A stretch of 64,000 bases of DNA from Sphingobacteriales bacterium 46-32 (GCA_001898485.1 MKTY01000020.1:1447203-1511202), one strand, 5' to 3'. Shown: positions 23,808 through 31,932, counted from the first letter of the stretch. Notes: a model not told the origin generated them from the letters alone. Numbers and translations are program-made.

Positions 23808-23845
23808 AGTTTGATGATCCTGGCTTAACGCTCCGGTCATATACT
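23802..23845 (+). promoter_or_regulatory. Predicted PhoB-type operator D: four 11-bp repeats
   Basis: Units at 23802, 23813, 23824 and 23835 begin CTTCAC, GATGAT, CTTAAC and GGTCAT; all fit NNTNAY. The last unit (GGTCATAT) closely matches the last unit of array A (GGTAATAT). Five nt later comes TTTCTTTG (23851-23858), one mismatch from the -7 consensus. This promoter overlaps the TTG at 23847 and so favours translation from the GTG at 23874. Confidence 0.72.
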
Positions 23846-23873
23846 CTTGCTTTCTTTGACAAACCGTTACACA

Positions 23874-24965
23874 GTGAAACTTACATCGTTGCTGGCTTTC
23901 CTGTTGCTGATACTGCCTTCAGCTCAGCCGCTTCCTCCCGTTTGTCCTGTGACCATTCCCCAACAACCGGTGCATAATCTTATCATCGTTACCATTGATG
24001 GTTTCAGATGGCAGGAATTATTTACCGGGGCAGATGAGGATCTGCTCAGGGATACACGTTATACTGCAGACAGTGCTACCATGCAGCTCCTGTATGGAGG
24101 CAGCACTGCTGCCGAAAGACGTCAGCGCCTGCTGCCATTTTTCTGGAATGTGATCGCCAAACGCGGGCAGCTTTATGGCAACCGGCAACTGGGCAGCCGG
24201 GTTAATACCGCTAATCTGTTTAGTGTGTCTTATCCGGGGTACAATGAGATATTTACCGGTACCACCGATCTTAGTATTTCTTCCAATGCACGTAAGCTTA
24301 ACAGCAGGATCAATGTACTGGAGCATCTTGACAGGCAATCCGGATTTACCGGTCGTATAGCAGCATTTACATCATGGGATATGTTTCCCTATATACTCAA
24401 CCAGGAGCGGAACGGTCTGCCTGTAAACAGTGGTTATGCTTCTTTAAAAGATACGCTTCCTTCTGCCACAAACCATGCGGTAAATGTGCTGCAGGAAGAT
24501 ATTATCCAGGAAAAAGGAGGCACGCGGCACGATCAGCTGACCTATATTGCTGCGCGTGAATATTTGCAGACACATCAACCCCGGGTATTGTTTCTGGGTC
24601 TTGGAGAAACCGATGAGTATGCTCATCGCGGCAACTATGACCGGTATCTGCAGCAGGCTACCCAAATAGATCAGATGCTGGCCTCTCTCTGGCAATGGAT
24701 ACAGACCACGCCCGGCTATAAAGACAATACGACTTTACTTATAACCACCGATCATGGTCGCGGCAGCAGAGACAGCAAATGGACATCGCACAGCGCTTTT
24801 ATAAAAGGATCGTCGCAAACATGGCTGGCGCTTATGGGACCCGGACTGCCTGCACTCGGCGAAGTAAAAGAAAGCCGGCAAATCTATCAGCAGCAACTGT
24901 CGTCTGTGATGGCAGCCTTGCTGGGCGAGCGGTTTGGTAATAGTGTGCCGGTAGCAACCAGATGA
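23874..24965 (+). CDS. Exported alkaline-phosphatase-superfamily enzyme
   Basis: From GTG 23874 the protein has 363 residues with a signal peptide (MKLTSLLAFLLLILPSAQ). Superfamily motifs are visible: first metal aspartate in VTIDGFRWQELFTG, nucleophile region NLFSVSYPGYNEIFTG (a Ser in the usual Ser/Thr position), metal ligands in GETDEYAHRG and in TTDHGRGSRD. It probably hydrolyses phosphate mono- or diesters in the periplasm. A PhoB-type array with the same promoter geometry as two other phosphate genes lies upstream. A TTG at 23847 is in frame but falls in the promoter. The product could also be a phosphodiesterase of the nucleotide pyrophosphatase branch. Confidence 0.82.
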   Translation: MKLTSLLAFLLLILPSAQPLPPVCPVTIPQQPVHNLIIVTIDGFRWQELFTGADEDLLRDTRYTADSATMQLLYGGSTAAERRQRLLPFFWNVIAKRGQLYGNRQLGSRVNTANLFSVSYPGYNEIFTGTTDLSISSNARKLNSRINVLEHLDRQSGFTGRIAAFTSWDMFPYILNQERNGLPVNSGYASLKDTLPSATNHAVNVLQEDIIQEKGGTRHDQLTYIAAREYLQTHQPRVLFLGLGETDEYAHRGNYDRYLQQATQIDQMLASLWQWIQTTPGYKDNTTLLITTDHGRGSRDSKWTSHSAFIKGSSQTWLALMGPGLPALGEVKESRQIYQQQLSSVMAALLGERFGNSVPVATR

Positions 24966-24975
24966 AATAATAGCG

Positions 24976-25374
24976 TCAGGCAATAGCCACGCGGGCAAAT
25001 AAAGTACTCAGGTAGATCCAGAGTAAGGAAAAGAAAATATGTATGATGGTTTCGAATCGCCGGCCTCTCCAGAGCGAGGGTGAGTAATAGAAAAACTGGA
25101 TCAGGCATCTCAACAACCAGAACAAACACAATCCTGCAGCAATATATTTACCCAGTTTTGTTTCCAGCAATTCATTCGGCACCAGCAGACAAAGCAATCC
25201 CATCAGCGCTACAGTGACTCCGATAAAAAACGTATGCACATACATCATCTGCCGGTTGATGAGGCTGAGCGGTTTCAATTCTTTTTTCCATTCAAAATAG
25301 CCGGGAAAAAATGCATGGAAAATGCCCAGCAGGATAAGCAATAAACCGGTAGCCTTAAGCTGTATGATCAACAT
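24976..25374 (-). CDS. Four-helix membrane protein of unknown function
   Basis: This 132-residue protein has four hydrophobic helices (about 6-22, 45-64, 75-93 and 110-127), an arrangement like DoxX/DUF4149-type small membrane proteins. No catalytic motif is seen. Its start overlaps the end of the methyltransferase gene by 20 nt, so it is the last member of a tightly packed minus-strand cluster (DoxX-like, DUF2071, methyltransferase, this gene). It converges with the phosphatase gene 10 nt away. Function unknown. Confidence 0.7.
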   Translation of the reverse strand: MLIIQLKATGLLLILLGIFHAFFPGYFEWKKELKPLSLINRQMMYVHTFFIGVTVALMGLLCLLVPNELLETKLGKYIAAGLCLFWLLRCLIQFFYYSPSLWRGRRFETIIHIFFSLLWIYLSTLFARVAIA

Positions 25375-26143
25375 TGGCGAGTATAATTAAGTGAATAAAC
25401 GGATTGATCTTTTTTCTGCTCTTGATCTGCAAACCTGCATCCTGAAACGTCTTTTTCCAGGAAGTCCAGGATAAAAAATGAAACGCTCCTATAGAGTAAG
25501 CAAGGAAATTGGGCAGATTGCGCAGATGCTCTACTACTACAATCCTGCCGCCTGGTGATAAAGAGCTGCCGAGTGTGCGGAAAAAAGCTGCCCTTTCCGC
25601 ATCATTCCTGATCTCATGGGCCGCAAGTATCAGTAGGATAACCCGGGCATCTTTTACCGGCAGCGTTTGTGTTGCGGTTGAAATGTTCACAGTACCTGGA
25701 AAAGGCGGATAAACATTGCGTGCGCGGGCAATTGACCATTCGGTATGTTTTTTCGGATCATAGAAATCAACTACCTGCAGTTGATTTTCGGGATAGCGCG
25801 CCTGAAGCAGTGCACTGGTTTCGTCGAATCCCGCATGAATATTCACAATTGTATCGGTAGCAGGTAAAATACCGTTGAGCCAGCTGAGTGAGTACAGGCC
25901 GGAAAGATCATATACATACCAGGATACAACTAAAGAAATAATAAGGGTTAGTATTGTACCGGTTAGGAGGAGCAGCAAAAGCAGGGCGGTAATGCCATGC
26001 ATATACTGGTAGCCAATTGCCATTGCCGCGATAAGCAGAATTGCGTACAGATAAAAATGCCAGTTAAACCAGACAATATGTTTTATTCCCAGCCAGGGTG
26101 GGCGGTTTATCAGCCGATTATATGCCGAAGATGATACAGGCAT
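25355..26143 (-). CDS. Membrane-anchored class I SAM methyltransferase
   Basis: This 262-residue protein has two N-terminal membrane helices (about 25-45 and 50-75) and a Rossmann-type methyltransferase domain: acidic loop VNIHAGFDETSALL, LQVVDFYDPKKH, then LILAAHEIRNDAERAAFFRTL and PGGRIVVVEHLRN. The canonical GxGxG is degenerate, so substrate and even activity are uncertain. HLRNLPNFLAYSIGAFHFLSWTSWKKTFQDAGL matches the C-terminal part of small-molecule or lipid methyltransferases. Its ATG overlaps the TGA of the DUF2071 gene (TGATG), indicating coupled translation. Confidence 0.75.
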   Translation of the reverse strand: MPVSSSAYNRLINRPPWLGIKHIVWFNWHFYLYAILLIAAMAIGYQYMHGITALLLLLLLTGTILTLIISLVVSWYVYDLSGLYSLSWLNGILPATDTIVNIHAGFDETSALLQARYPENQLQVVDFYDPKKHTEWSIARARNVYPPFPGTVNISTATQTLPVKDARVILLILAAHEIRNDAERAAFFRTLGSSLSPGGRIVVVEHLRNLPNFLAYSIGAFHFLSWTSWKKTFQDAGLQIKSRKKINPFIHLIILANVDHTA

Positions 26144-26895
26144 CAGGCAGAGCTTTTTTTAGTGAGCGAAAGCGGCTCTGTGCGTCCTTTCTTCCAGTGA
26201 TAGGGGATGTGACTGACCAGAAATGCACTGGCCAGTTTTTTTTCAGCAAACCCCTTCTGTTGCAGCCATCCCACCTGCTCCTGCACGATATTGATGGGCT
26301 GTGGTGTCCATGATTCGCGCACACCTTCTATGATCACTGCCTGGTTGTTTTTTTCATCTACAGAAAATGTGAAGGGTAATGGTCCTGCAAAACGGCGCGC
26401 CTGCTGCCAGGTATCGAAAACGGAACCGGCTGGTAGTATGGCCTCACTGCTGCAATCGGCTTCAATATGTATACGTTCCTTTTTTGAAGAAACCAGTATC
26501 CGGCCGGTCGGGCCGCTCATTTTCAGATCCGCTGTTTTGTAGTGATAATGCGTAAAGAGGTTACCGGCGAAACTCATGATACGCTTGTTGGTAACAGATC
26601 GGATTATATACAATCCGCGCAGCCTTCGTCCCCGCATATCTGTATACCGCACAAAAATGCGATAACCCGCAAGAATGAAATTCCGTCCCATCCAGGCAGG
26701 AAAGCCAGCCGGCCGTAAATGGCGGGTTGATACAAAGGCAGCTGCAACAAATCCCCATTTTTCATTCCAGCTGTCGAGTGCCAGGCAATCGGGAATCACT
26801 GGCTGTAGTGTTGCAACCGGCAATGCATAGGTAAGCACCAGTGAATGGTCAAAAAATGCATCTACTGCAAAAGGATGAGTGCGCAGATTAAACAT
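26143..26895 (-). CDS. DUF2071 (YqjF / acetoacetate decarboxylase-like) protein
   Basis: The 250-residue protein matches DUF2071: an early LTYALPVATLQPVIPDCLALD, a central FVAAAFVSTRHLRPAGFPAW, and FVRYTDMRGRRLRGLYIIRS. The family has an acetoacetate-decarboxylase-like fold of unknown activity and is often found beside DoxX-like proteins. It lies 3 nt downstream of the DoxX-like gene and shares a base with the methyltransferase start, so the cluster is one transcript. No signal peptide is present. Confidence 0.8.
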   Translation of the reverse strand: MFNLRTHPFAVDAFFDHSLVLTYALPVATLQPVIPDCLALDSWNEKWGFVAAAFVSTRHLRPAGFPAWMGRNFILAGYRIFVRYTDMRGRRLRGLYIIRSVTNKRIMSFAGNLFTHYHYKTADLKMSGPTGRILVSSKKERIHIEADCSSEAILPAGSVFDTWQQARRFAGPLPFTFSVDEKNNQAVIIEGVRESWTPQPINIVQEQVGWLQQKGFAEKKLASAFLVSHIPYHWKKGRTEPLSLTKKSSA

Positions 26896-26898
26896 AGC

Positions 26899-27300
26899 TT
26901 ATCGGGCGGTTTGCGTAGCCGGCCAGTTTCTAAAATAATACAGATAAACGAAGAAAATAAACAGGGTGGCCAGCACTGCATTCCAGGGCCCAAACAGCAA
27001 CAGGTCCGAAGCGAGCACCAGCTCTATATTGTTCATAACCGCAACTGTAGCTATCTGCAGTAACCCGCAGCGTTTGGGCTTCCACCGGCTGAGGATCCAG
27101 AGCGCCATTAGTATTTCCAGTGCTCCTATGAGTTGGGTAATCCGGTGGGCGTTTGACTGCCCCAGTATGCGGGCCACGATCTGCTCGTGCCTGGGCACAG
27201 CACCCAGCAGTTTGCAAAACAATCCATTGATGAGCCATACCAGTGCCATGGCTATCCGGATCAGCAGTCGCCAGCTAAAACCATCTGCAGGGTTGATAAT
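26899..27300 (-). CDS. DoxX-like membrane protein (probable non-AUG start)
   Basis: The frame from ATG 27249 gives 116 residues starting MALVWLINGLFCKLLGAVP, which cuts into the first helix of DoxX-like proteins. Reading upstream in frame adds SWRLLIRIAM-type sequence that fits the family, back to an ATT at 27300; the frame is closed by a TAG 5 codons further on. I therefore propose the ATT or a nearby CTG as the start. Conserved features are the NGL.CKL motif, VPRHEQIVARILG and the last helix. The start lies 24 nt after the histidine kinase stop, so the cluster may be co-transcribed with the two-component genes. Confidence 0.65.
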   Translation of the reverse strand: MINPADGFSWRLLIRIAMALVWLINGLFCKLLGAVPRHEQIVARILGQSNAHRITQLIGALEILMALWILSRWKPKRCGLLQIATVAVMNNIELVLASDLLLFGPWNAVLATLFIFFVYLYYFRNWPATQTAR

Positions 27301-27324
27301 GTTTTTTTCTAAAGATAATACTTG

Positions 27325-28374
27325 TTATTCTTTGCGCGTATCGAGTGTGAACCCGATACTGGTTCCCACATCTGCACGGCTGCGCACATGGATGGTCTGA
27401 CCGTGTGCTTCAATGATATGTTTGCAGATGGCGAGTCCGAGCCCGCTGCCTGTTACATCGAGGCTGCGGCCTTCATCGGTACGGTAGAAGCGCTCAAAGA
27501 TGCGGGGCAGATGTTTTTCGGGGATGCCAATACCATCATCACTGATCTCAACCAGTATATGTTTGCCATCGGTATTGTATATGCTTGCCGTGATATTGCC
27601 ATTTTGTTTGCCGTATTTGATCGAGTTTTCTACCAGGTTGAGTACCACCTGGCGGATTTTTTCCTTATCGGCAAAAACGGTGAGTGGTGACTCGCAGCCT
27701 TTTTTGATCTGGCAACGGATATTCTTTTGTTCGGCCATGATAGAGATACTTTCAAATGTTTCTCTGATCAGGTCCTGTATCACAAAATTCTGCTTGAACA
27801 GGTTCAGTTCTCCGCGCTCCAGTTTTGAAATTTCGTCGAGGTCGTTGAGCAGGTTGGTCAGCCGCTCTACATTGGTGGAGGTTTTTTCGAGGAATTTGCG
27901 GTTTACCTCCGGGTTTTCCAGAGCGCCATGCAGGAGGGTATCCACATATCCCTGGATGGCAAATACCGGTGTCTTGAATTCGTGCGAGAGATTCTGGAGA
28001 AACTCTTTACGAAATTGTTCATTGGCCCGCAGCAATTCGATCTCTTCTTTATTTTCAATAGCCCAGGCTTCCACATCCTGCCGCACCTCTTCGATCGATT
28101 TACGGGGCAGGATATATTTATAATAAGTCTCTTCGCGTTTGGTAGCCTTGGTCTGATAAATGAATTTATAGATGAGTTTGATCTTACGGTAAATAAACCG
28201 CTCCAGTACTATGGAGATCATCAGATATCCGCCGAGAAGGATTACGAGAAATGAAATAAGTACAGGCTGCCAGCGCCGCTCGATAATAAATACCAGCAGC
28301 GTGATAGGCACAGCCATACCCAGTGCTGTTAAAAATGACAGCTGTCGCGGTGAAATATTTTTCAGGGAAAACAT
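27325..28374 (-). CDS. PhoR-like sensor histidine kinase
   Basis: The 349-residue kinase has two N-terminal membrane helices (about 13-31 and 38-56) with almost no periplasmic loop, a linker, then HisKA with H131 in LQNLSHEFKTPVFAIQGYVD, N box NLVENSIKYG, G1 DDGIGIPEKHLPRIFERFYR and G2 GSGLGLAI. Lack of a sensor loop is typical of PhoR, which is controlled through membrane partners such as PhoU and transport proteins. It follows the response-regulator gene by 68 nt on the same strand. Given the phosphate genes around it, PhoR is likely, but sequence alone does not exclude another input. Confidence 0.85.
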   Translation of the reverse strand: MFSLKNISPRQLSFLTALGMAVPITLLVFIIERRWQPVLISFLVILLGGYLMISIVLERFIYRKIKLIYKFIYQTKATKREETYYKYILPRKSIEEVRQDVEAWAIENKEEIELLRANEQFRKEFLQNLSHEFKTPVFAIQGYVDTLLHGALENPEVNRKFLEKTSTNVERLTNLLNDLDEISKLERGELNLFKQNFVIQDLIRETFESISIMAEQKNIRCQIKKGCESPLTVFADKEKIRQVVLNLVENSIKYGKQNGNITASIYNTDGKHILVEISDDGIGIPEKHLPRIFERFYRTDEGRSLDVTGSGLGLAICKHIIEAHGQTIHVRSRADVGTSIGFTLDTRKE

Positions 28375-28442
28375 ACCAATAAATATACGATGCTAATCGG
28401 ATCTCTGCAGCCCGGTAATGTAGTACAACCCGGAGGCGACCA

Positions 28443-29120
28443 TTACATTTCAAACTTGTATCCCACACCTTTTACAGTGGTGACGCAGTCGATACCCAGC
28501 TTTTGCCTGATCTTACGGATATGAACATCAATGGTGCGATCGCCTACAATCACATCATTGCCCCATACCTGGTTCAGAATTTCATTGCGCAGAAATACAC
28601 GGCCGGGTTTCTGAGCCAGCAGGTACAACAATTCAAACTCCTTTTTGGCCAGTACGATATCCTTGCCATCTACCTGCACCAGGAAGCGTTCCGGATCAAT
28701 GACCAGGTTGTCGATTTCAAGGGCTTTGACCTCCGCTTTGTTAAGGCGGCGAAACAGCGCATTGACACGGCTGATAAAGACTTTGGGACTGATGGGTTTG
28801 CTCACATAATCATCAGCGCCGGTTTCCAGGCCTTTGATATGCGTGCCTTCATCGTTTACTGCTGTGAGAAAAATGATCAGGGTTTCTTTAAAAGCAGGTT
28901 GTGCGCGAAGTAGCTGACATACTTCTACGCCCGTTTTGCGGGGCATCATCACATCCAGCACGATCAGATCGGGCTGGGTACGCCGTGCTTTTTCCAGCGC
29001 TTCATCGCCGTCTTTTGCAGTAATCACTTCATAGCCCTGGGCGGAGAGATTGTATTTTAATATTTCCAATATGTCCGGTTCGTCATCAGCAATCAACACT
29101 TTTCTGGCCTTATTTTCCAT
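28443..29120 (-). CDS. PhoB-like response regulator (OmpR family)
   Basis: The protein has 225 residues: a receiver domain with acidic pocket ADDEPD, phospho-acceptor D56 in LIVLDVMMP, threonine in FLTAVND and lysine in VSKPISP, then an OmpR/PhoB winged-helix domain (LAKKEFELLYLLAQKPGRVF, DRTIDVHIRKIRQKLG, TVKGVGYKFEM). OmpR-family proteins bind direct repeats of about 11 bp, exactly the pattern found at three promoters in this window. It is the first gene of the unit with the kinase. A perfect -7 element TAGGTTTG lies upstream. Confidence 0.9.
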   Translation of the reverse strand: MENKARKVLIADDEPDILEILKYNLSAQGYEVITAKDGDEALEKARRTQPDLIVLDVMMPRKTGVEVCQLLRAQPAFKETLIIFLTAVNDEGTHIKGLETGADDYVSKPISPKVFISRVNALFRRLNKAEVKALEIDNLVIDPERFLVQVDGKDIVLAKKEFELLYLLAQKPGRVFLRNEILNQVWGNDVIVGDRTIDVHIRKIRQKLGIDCVTTVKGVGYKFEM

Positions 29121-29137
29121 TCCATTGAAAATTTCCG

Positions 29138-29145
29138 CAAACCTA
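29138..29145 (-). promoter_or_regulatory. -7 element of the response regulator gene
   Basis: On the minus strand 29145 to 29138 reads TAGGTTTG, a perfect TAnnTTTG, 17 nt before the ATG. I see no clear -33 partner at the usual distance, which would fit activator dependence. Confidence 0.6.
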
Positions 29146-29182
29146 CTGGTTAATTGGCGGGTGGGGAAATCAGAGGGGTCTG

Positions 29183-29215
29183 GTTTACACAGACTTAATG
29201 ATAAGTTAATAAAGA
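29183..29215. promoter_or_regulatory. Possible PhoB-type array C (three 11-bp repeats)
   Basis: Three units start at 29183, 29194 and 29205 with GTTTAC, CTTAAT and GTTAAT; all fit NNTNAY. The array lies 62 bp upstream of the response-regulator start, with its motif orientation on the plus strand. No -7 element follows at 5 nt, so it does not match the promoter geometry of arrays A, B and D. It may mediate autoregulation. Confidence 0.45.
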
Positions 29216-29444
29216 GCCGGAAAAAACATCCTACTGTATGTTGATTATTAATCTATTAGATATTTGTTTAGCTGTTCTTTCAAATAGGACCGGGATTTGA
29301 ATGATAACTGACTACAGGCTTTGCAGCCGGCCATTTCAAAAGGGCAGGCAACTTTTTGACGGAATGAATGGTCTGAAAGAAGAGACAAAGACTGAATACT
29401 ATTGAATATCAATACCTATTGCTAAATTTGCATTTTCGATCCTT

Positions 29445-31649
29445 ATGATGGCGACCTTTAAACATATCCTGTTGATCTCCGGTTTTTCCCTGGCCGCCAC
29501 TTTTGCGTTTGCGCAGCCCGATACCAGCCATGTGCGGGAGTTAAAACCTCCTAAAAACCGTGAGCTGTTTCACGATAATATTGACAGAGAACAAACAGCC
29601 CTGATGGGGTCCGATGGAAAGGCCGACGGACAGTTTGCCGTATCCGCAAACCCTGAAGTAAACATGCTGCTCACCCAGGTACTGAAGCAACGGGTAGATG
29701 CTTTTCAGTATGAGGTAGAATCCGATTCTCTGCTCGATCATCGCCTTAAAGTCAATGCACTTTCCGGCATGGCCAACGTATTGAAATATGTACGGCTCAA
29801 CTGGAAATCAAAAAAAGTAAACCCGCTGCAACTGCAAACCATCATAGATGGTTATCTGCAATGTCTGCAGCTTGACCAGGAGGGAAAACCCATAGAGACA
29901 TTTATAAAGGCACAGACCTATGAAGTGGGAACAGCTATACTGGCCGCCGATAATTTTACCCGTAATGCCGGCTACCAGGCATCGCGCGACCAGCTCACAT
30001 TAAAATACTGCCTGCTACACCCTGAGCAGACGCTCAGCACACTCCGGCAAAATCCCGATGTACCTTTTGCAGACAGCCTGATAAAGCTGGTAGCGAAAAA
30101 ATATCCATCGCAACTATACACCTATGCACAGGCCAGTAATAAACTGGGCAGCCGCATTCGTAATATTCACGATGATCCTTTTGTAGAAGCCATTGCCCGA
30201 ATGTCGCGCAGCAAAAGTGGTCAGCAGTATTTTCCTTTCCTGGATAATATTGTAAAAGGCAACCTCAGCTTCGAGGAAATAGATGCTGCAGAAAAAGATT
30301 CTGTGCAATATTATAAGCTGCTGGTGAAAACACAAATGGAGTACACCGCACGCATGCTGGATAAGGATACCGCATTTGCCTATAAAGAGCTGCTGGATAA
30401 ACTGGAAAAAAAGGCCAAAGATGTATTTGTAACAACTATAAACGGCCTGCACAATGAATCGGATGCCATTCGTTTTCGTTGTATTCAGCCGCTTAGTGCA
30501 GAAGAGCTTTATTACCTGGCTGTACTTACAGACGGACTGATTTATACCTCCAGTTATACCAATGGTGTATATCCGCTGATGATGAAAAAGATCGGCAACC
30601 GCGGAGATTCCCTGCTGCTAAGCCTCAGGTTTGATCACTATCGCAAATTCATTAGTCAGGCAGCAGCTTATAATACGCTGGGCAACTTTCTGGCTACCTT
30701 CCCCAGCCATGAAGATGCTACCAACCTCATGAATGCATTTGTTAGCAACCTCGAAAAATCGGAAGGACTGGAAGATGGGGTGGATGTGGCCGACTCTTAT
30801 GCCAGTATTACTGAAACCAATCCCAAACTGGCAGCCGAGGTACTGAGCCTTGTACAGGCCAACTATGACCGTAACGTAAAAGAGAATAATGAAAAGGGAA
30901 TCGTGATCTATAACATCCTGAATAAGCTCTTTCTTTCTGCCGATTCATCAAAAGGCATTGACCTTACCCGCGAACTGGGTATACCACCTGTATATAATGT
31001 GCCCTTCAATTCACTTACCAATAGTAAGGGAGAAGTAGTGGCGCAGGTATTCTTTTACGGTGATAAGGACGGTCAGGGTATTTTTCCCGGCTTTCTTAAT
31101 ATGTTTCCCGGCGGTAACTGGAGCATTGACCGTAGCAACCCGCAATGGGTGACTATACGCTCTACCAAAGGCAAGCCCGTTGTTATTTACGCCAACAAAC
31201 CGCTGCCCGAAGAAACCGGTGAAGACGACAAGGCCCAGCAGGCCCTGGGCGAGTATCTCGAAAAAAATAAACTGGAGCCTACTGTTACCATCCACCGCGG
31301 TCACAGCTATTTTGCCAATACTACGATCAGTTATATGGCACCCAGTTCGAAAGTGGTATTTATGGGTAGTTGCGGCGGCTTTCACCTGATTGATTCTATA
31401 CTGCACAAATCATCGGATGCGCATATCATTGCCTCCAAACAGATTGGTAAGACGGCTATCAATAAGCCTTTTTTCCAGTTGCTGACCGAAAAGCTGCGCA
31501 ATGGTAATAATATCGACTGGATTCCCTTCTGGCGCGAGTTCAAATCCAAAGCCGGCATTGAAGGATTTGAAGATTATATTCCTCCCTACAAAAACCTGGG
31601 TGCTATTTTTATTAAAGCATATAAGAAAGCAATGCACGAAGAAGAATGA
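29445..31649 (+). CDS. Large exported protein with caspase/CHAT-like C-terminal motif
   Basis: This 734-residue protein has a signal peptide (HILLISGFSLAATFAFAQ) and a long mostly helical N-terminal region (about 40-500) that I do not recognise. The C-terminal 200 residues have the order seen in clan CD cysteine peptidases: a hydrophobic strand then H617-R-G-H620, a hydrophobic strand VVFMGS then C643-G-G, then HIIASKQIGKTAINKPFFQL and LLTEKLRNG, like the post-cysteine part of CHAT domains. I infer a caspase-fold domain with a His/Cys dyad; activity is unproven. It is monocistronic with a good promoter (TAAATTTG at 29423-29430). Confidence 0.6.
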   Translation: MMATFKHILLISGFSLAATFAFAQPDTSHVRELKPPKNRELFHDNIDREQTALMGSDGKADGQFAVSANPEVNMLLTQVLKQRVDAFQYEVESDSLLDHRLKVNALSGMANVLKYVRLNWKSKKVNPLQLQTIIDGYLQCLQLDQEGKPIETFIKAQTYEVGTAILAADNFTRNAGYQASRDQLTLKYCLLHPEQTLSTLRQNPDVPFADSLIKLVAKKYPSQLYTYAQASNKLGSRIRNIHDDPFVEAIARMSRSKSGQQYFPFLDNIVKGNLSFEEIDAAEKDSVQYYKLLVKTQMEYTARMLDKDTAFAYKELLDKLEKKAKDVFVTTINGLHNESDAIRFRCIQPLSAEELYYLAVLTDGLIYTSSYTNGVYPLMMKKIGNRGDSLLLSLRFDHYRKFISQAAAYNTLGNFLATFPSHEDATNLMNAFVSNLEKSEGLEDGVDVADSYASITETNPKLAAEVLSLVQANYDRNVKENNEKGIVIYNILNKLFLSADSSKGIDLTRELGIPPVYNVPFNSLTNSKGEVVAQVFFYGDKDGQGIFPGFLNMFPGGNWSIDRSNPQWVTIRSTKGKPVVIYANKPLPEETGEDDKAQQALGEYLEKNKLEPTVTIHRGHSYFANTTISYMAPSSKVVFMGSCGGFHLIDSILHKSSDAHIIASKQIGKTAINKPFFQLLTEKLRNGNNIDWIPFWREFKSKAGIEGFEDYIPPYKNLGAIFIKAYKKAMHEEE

Positions 31650-31654
31650 GAACG

Positions 31655-31932
31655 GATGTGCTGGTGTGCTGATTTGCTAATGTGCTGATGATCTATTTGA
31701 TTATTCCATATTCATTGTTGTCCGGGGAAAATAAATGCGACAACAAAGAAATTTGATAATCAGATTTGTATAGACGCCTAAGTAGCCTTTGAGAAATGTA
31801 AGCCCCCCTGTAGCATTGCTGGCGCTTTAGTACTGCATGCGAACTATTTTATCGCTATTTCCCTGCCGTATTCAGATCGCGAAGAATGCAGAAGATAATT
31901 AGCACACTGGCAAATCAGCACACCAGCACATC
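31655..31932. repeat. Inverted repeat of GTGCTG-type units
   Basis: The left arm 31655-31677 and right arm 31910-31932 are perfect reverse complements over 23 bp. Further degenerate GTGCTG units extend each arm (31680-31690 and 31933-31941). The left arm starts 6 nt after the stop codon of the caspase-like gene. Confidence 0.8.

Larger units (their letters stand above)
29121..29444. other. Divergent region between response regulator and the caspase-like gene
   Basis: This 324-bp region contains the regulator promoter (29138-29145), array C (29183-29215) and the promoter of the plus-strand gene: TTG at 29402-29404, 18 nt, then a perfect -7 TAAATTTG (29423-29430). No ORF is supported. Confidence 0.6.

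Noticed and set aside
23847-23873. TTG as start of the exported phosphatase
   Set aside because: It overlaps the -7 element TTTCTTTG; the GTG at 23874 directly precedes the signal peptide.
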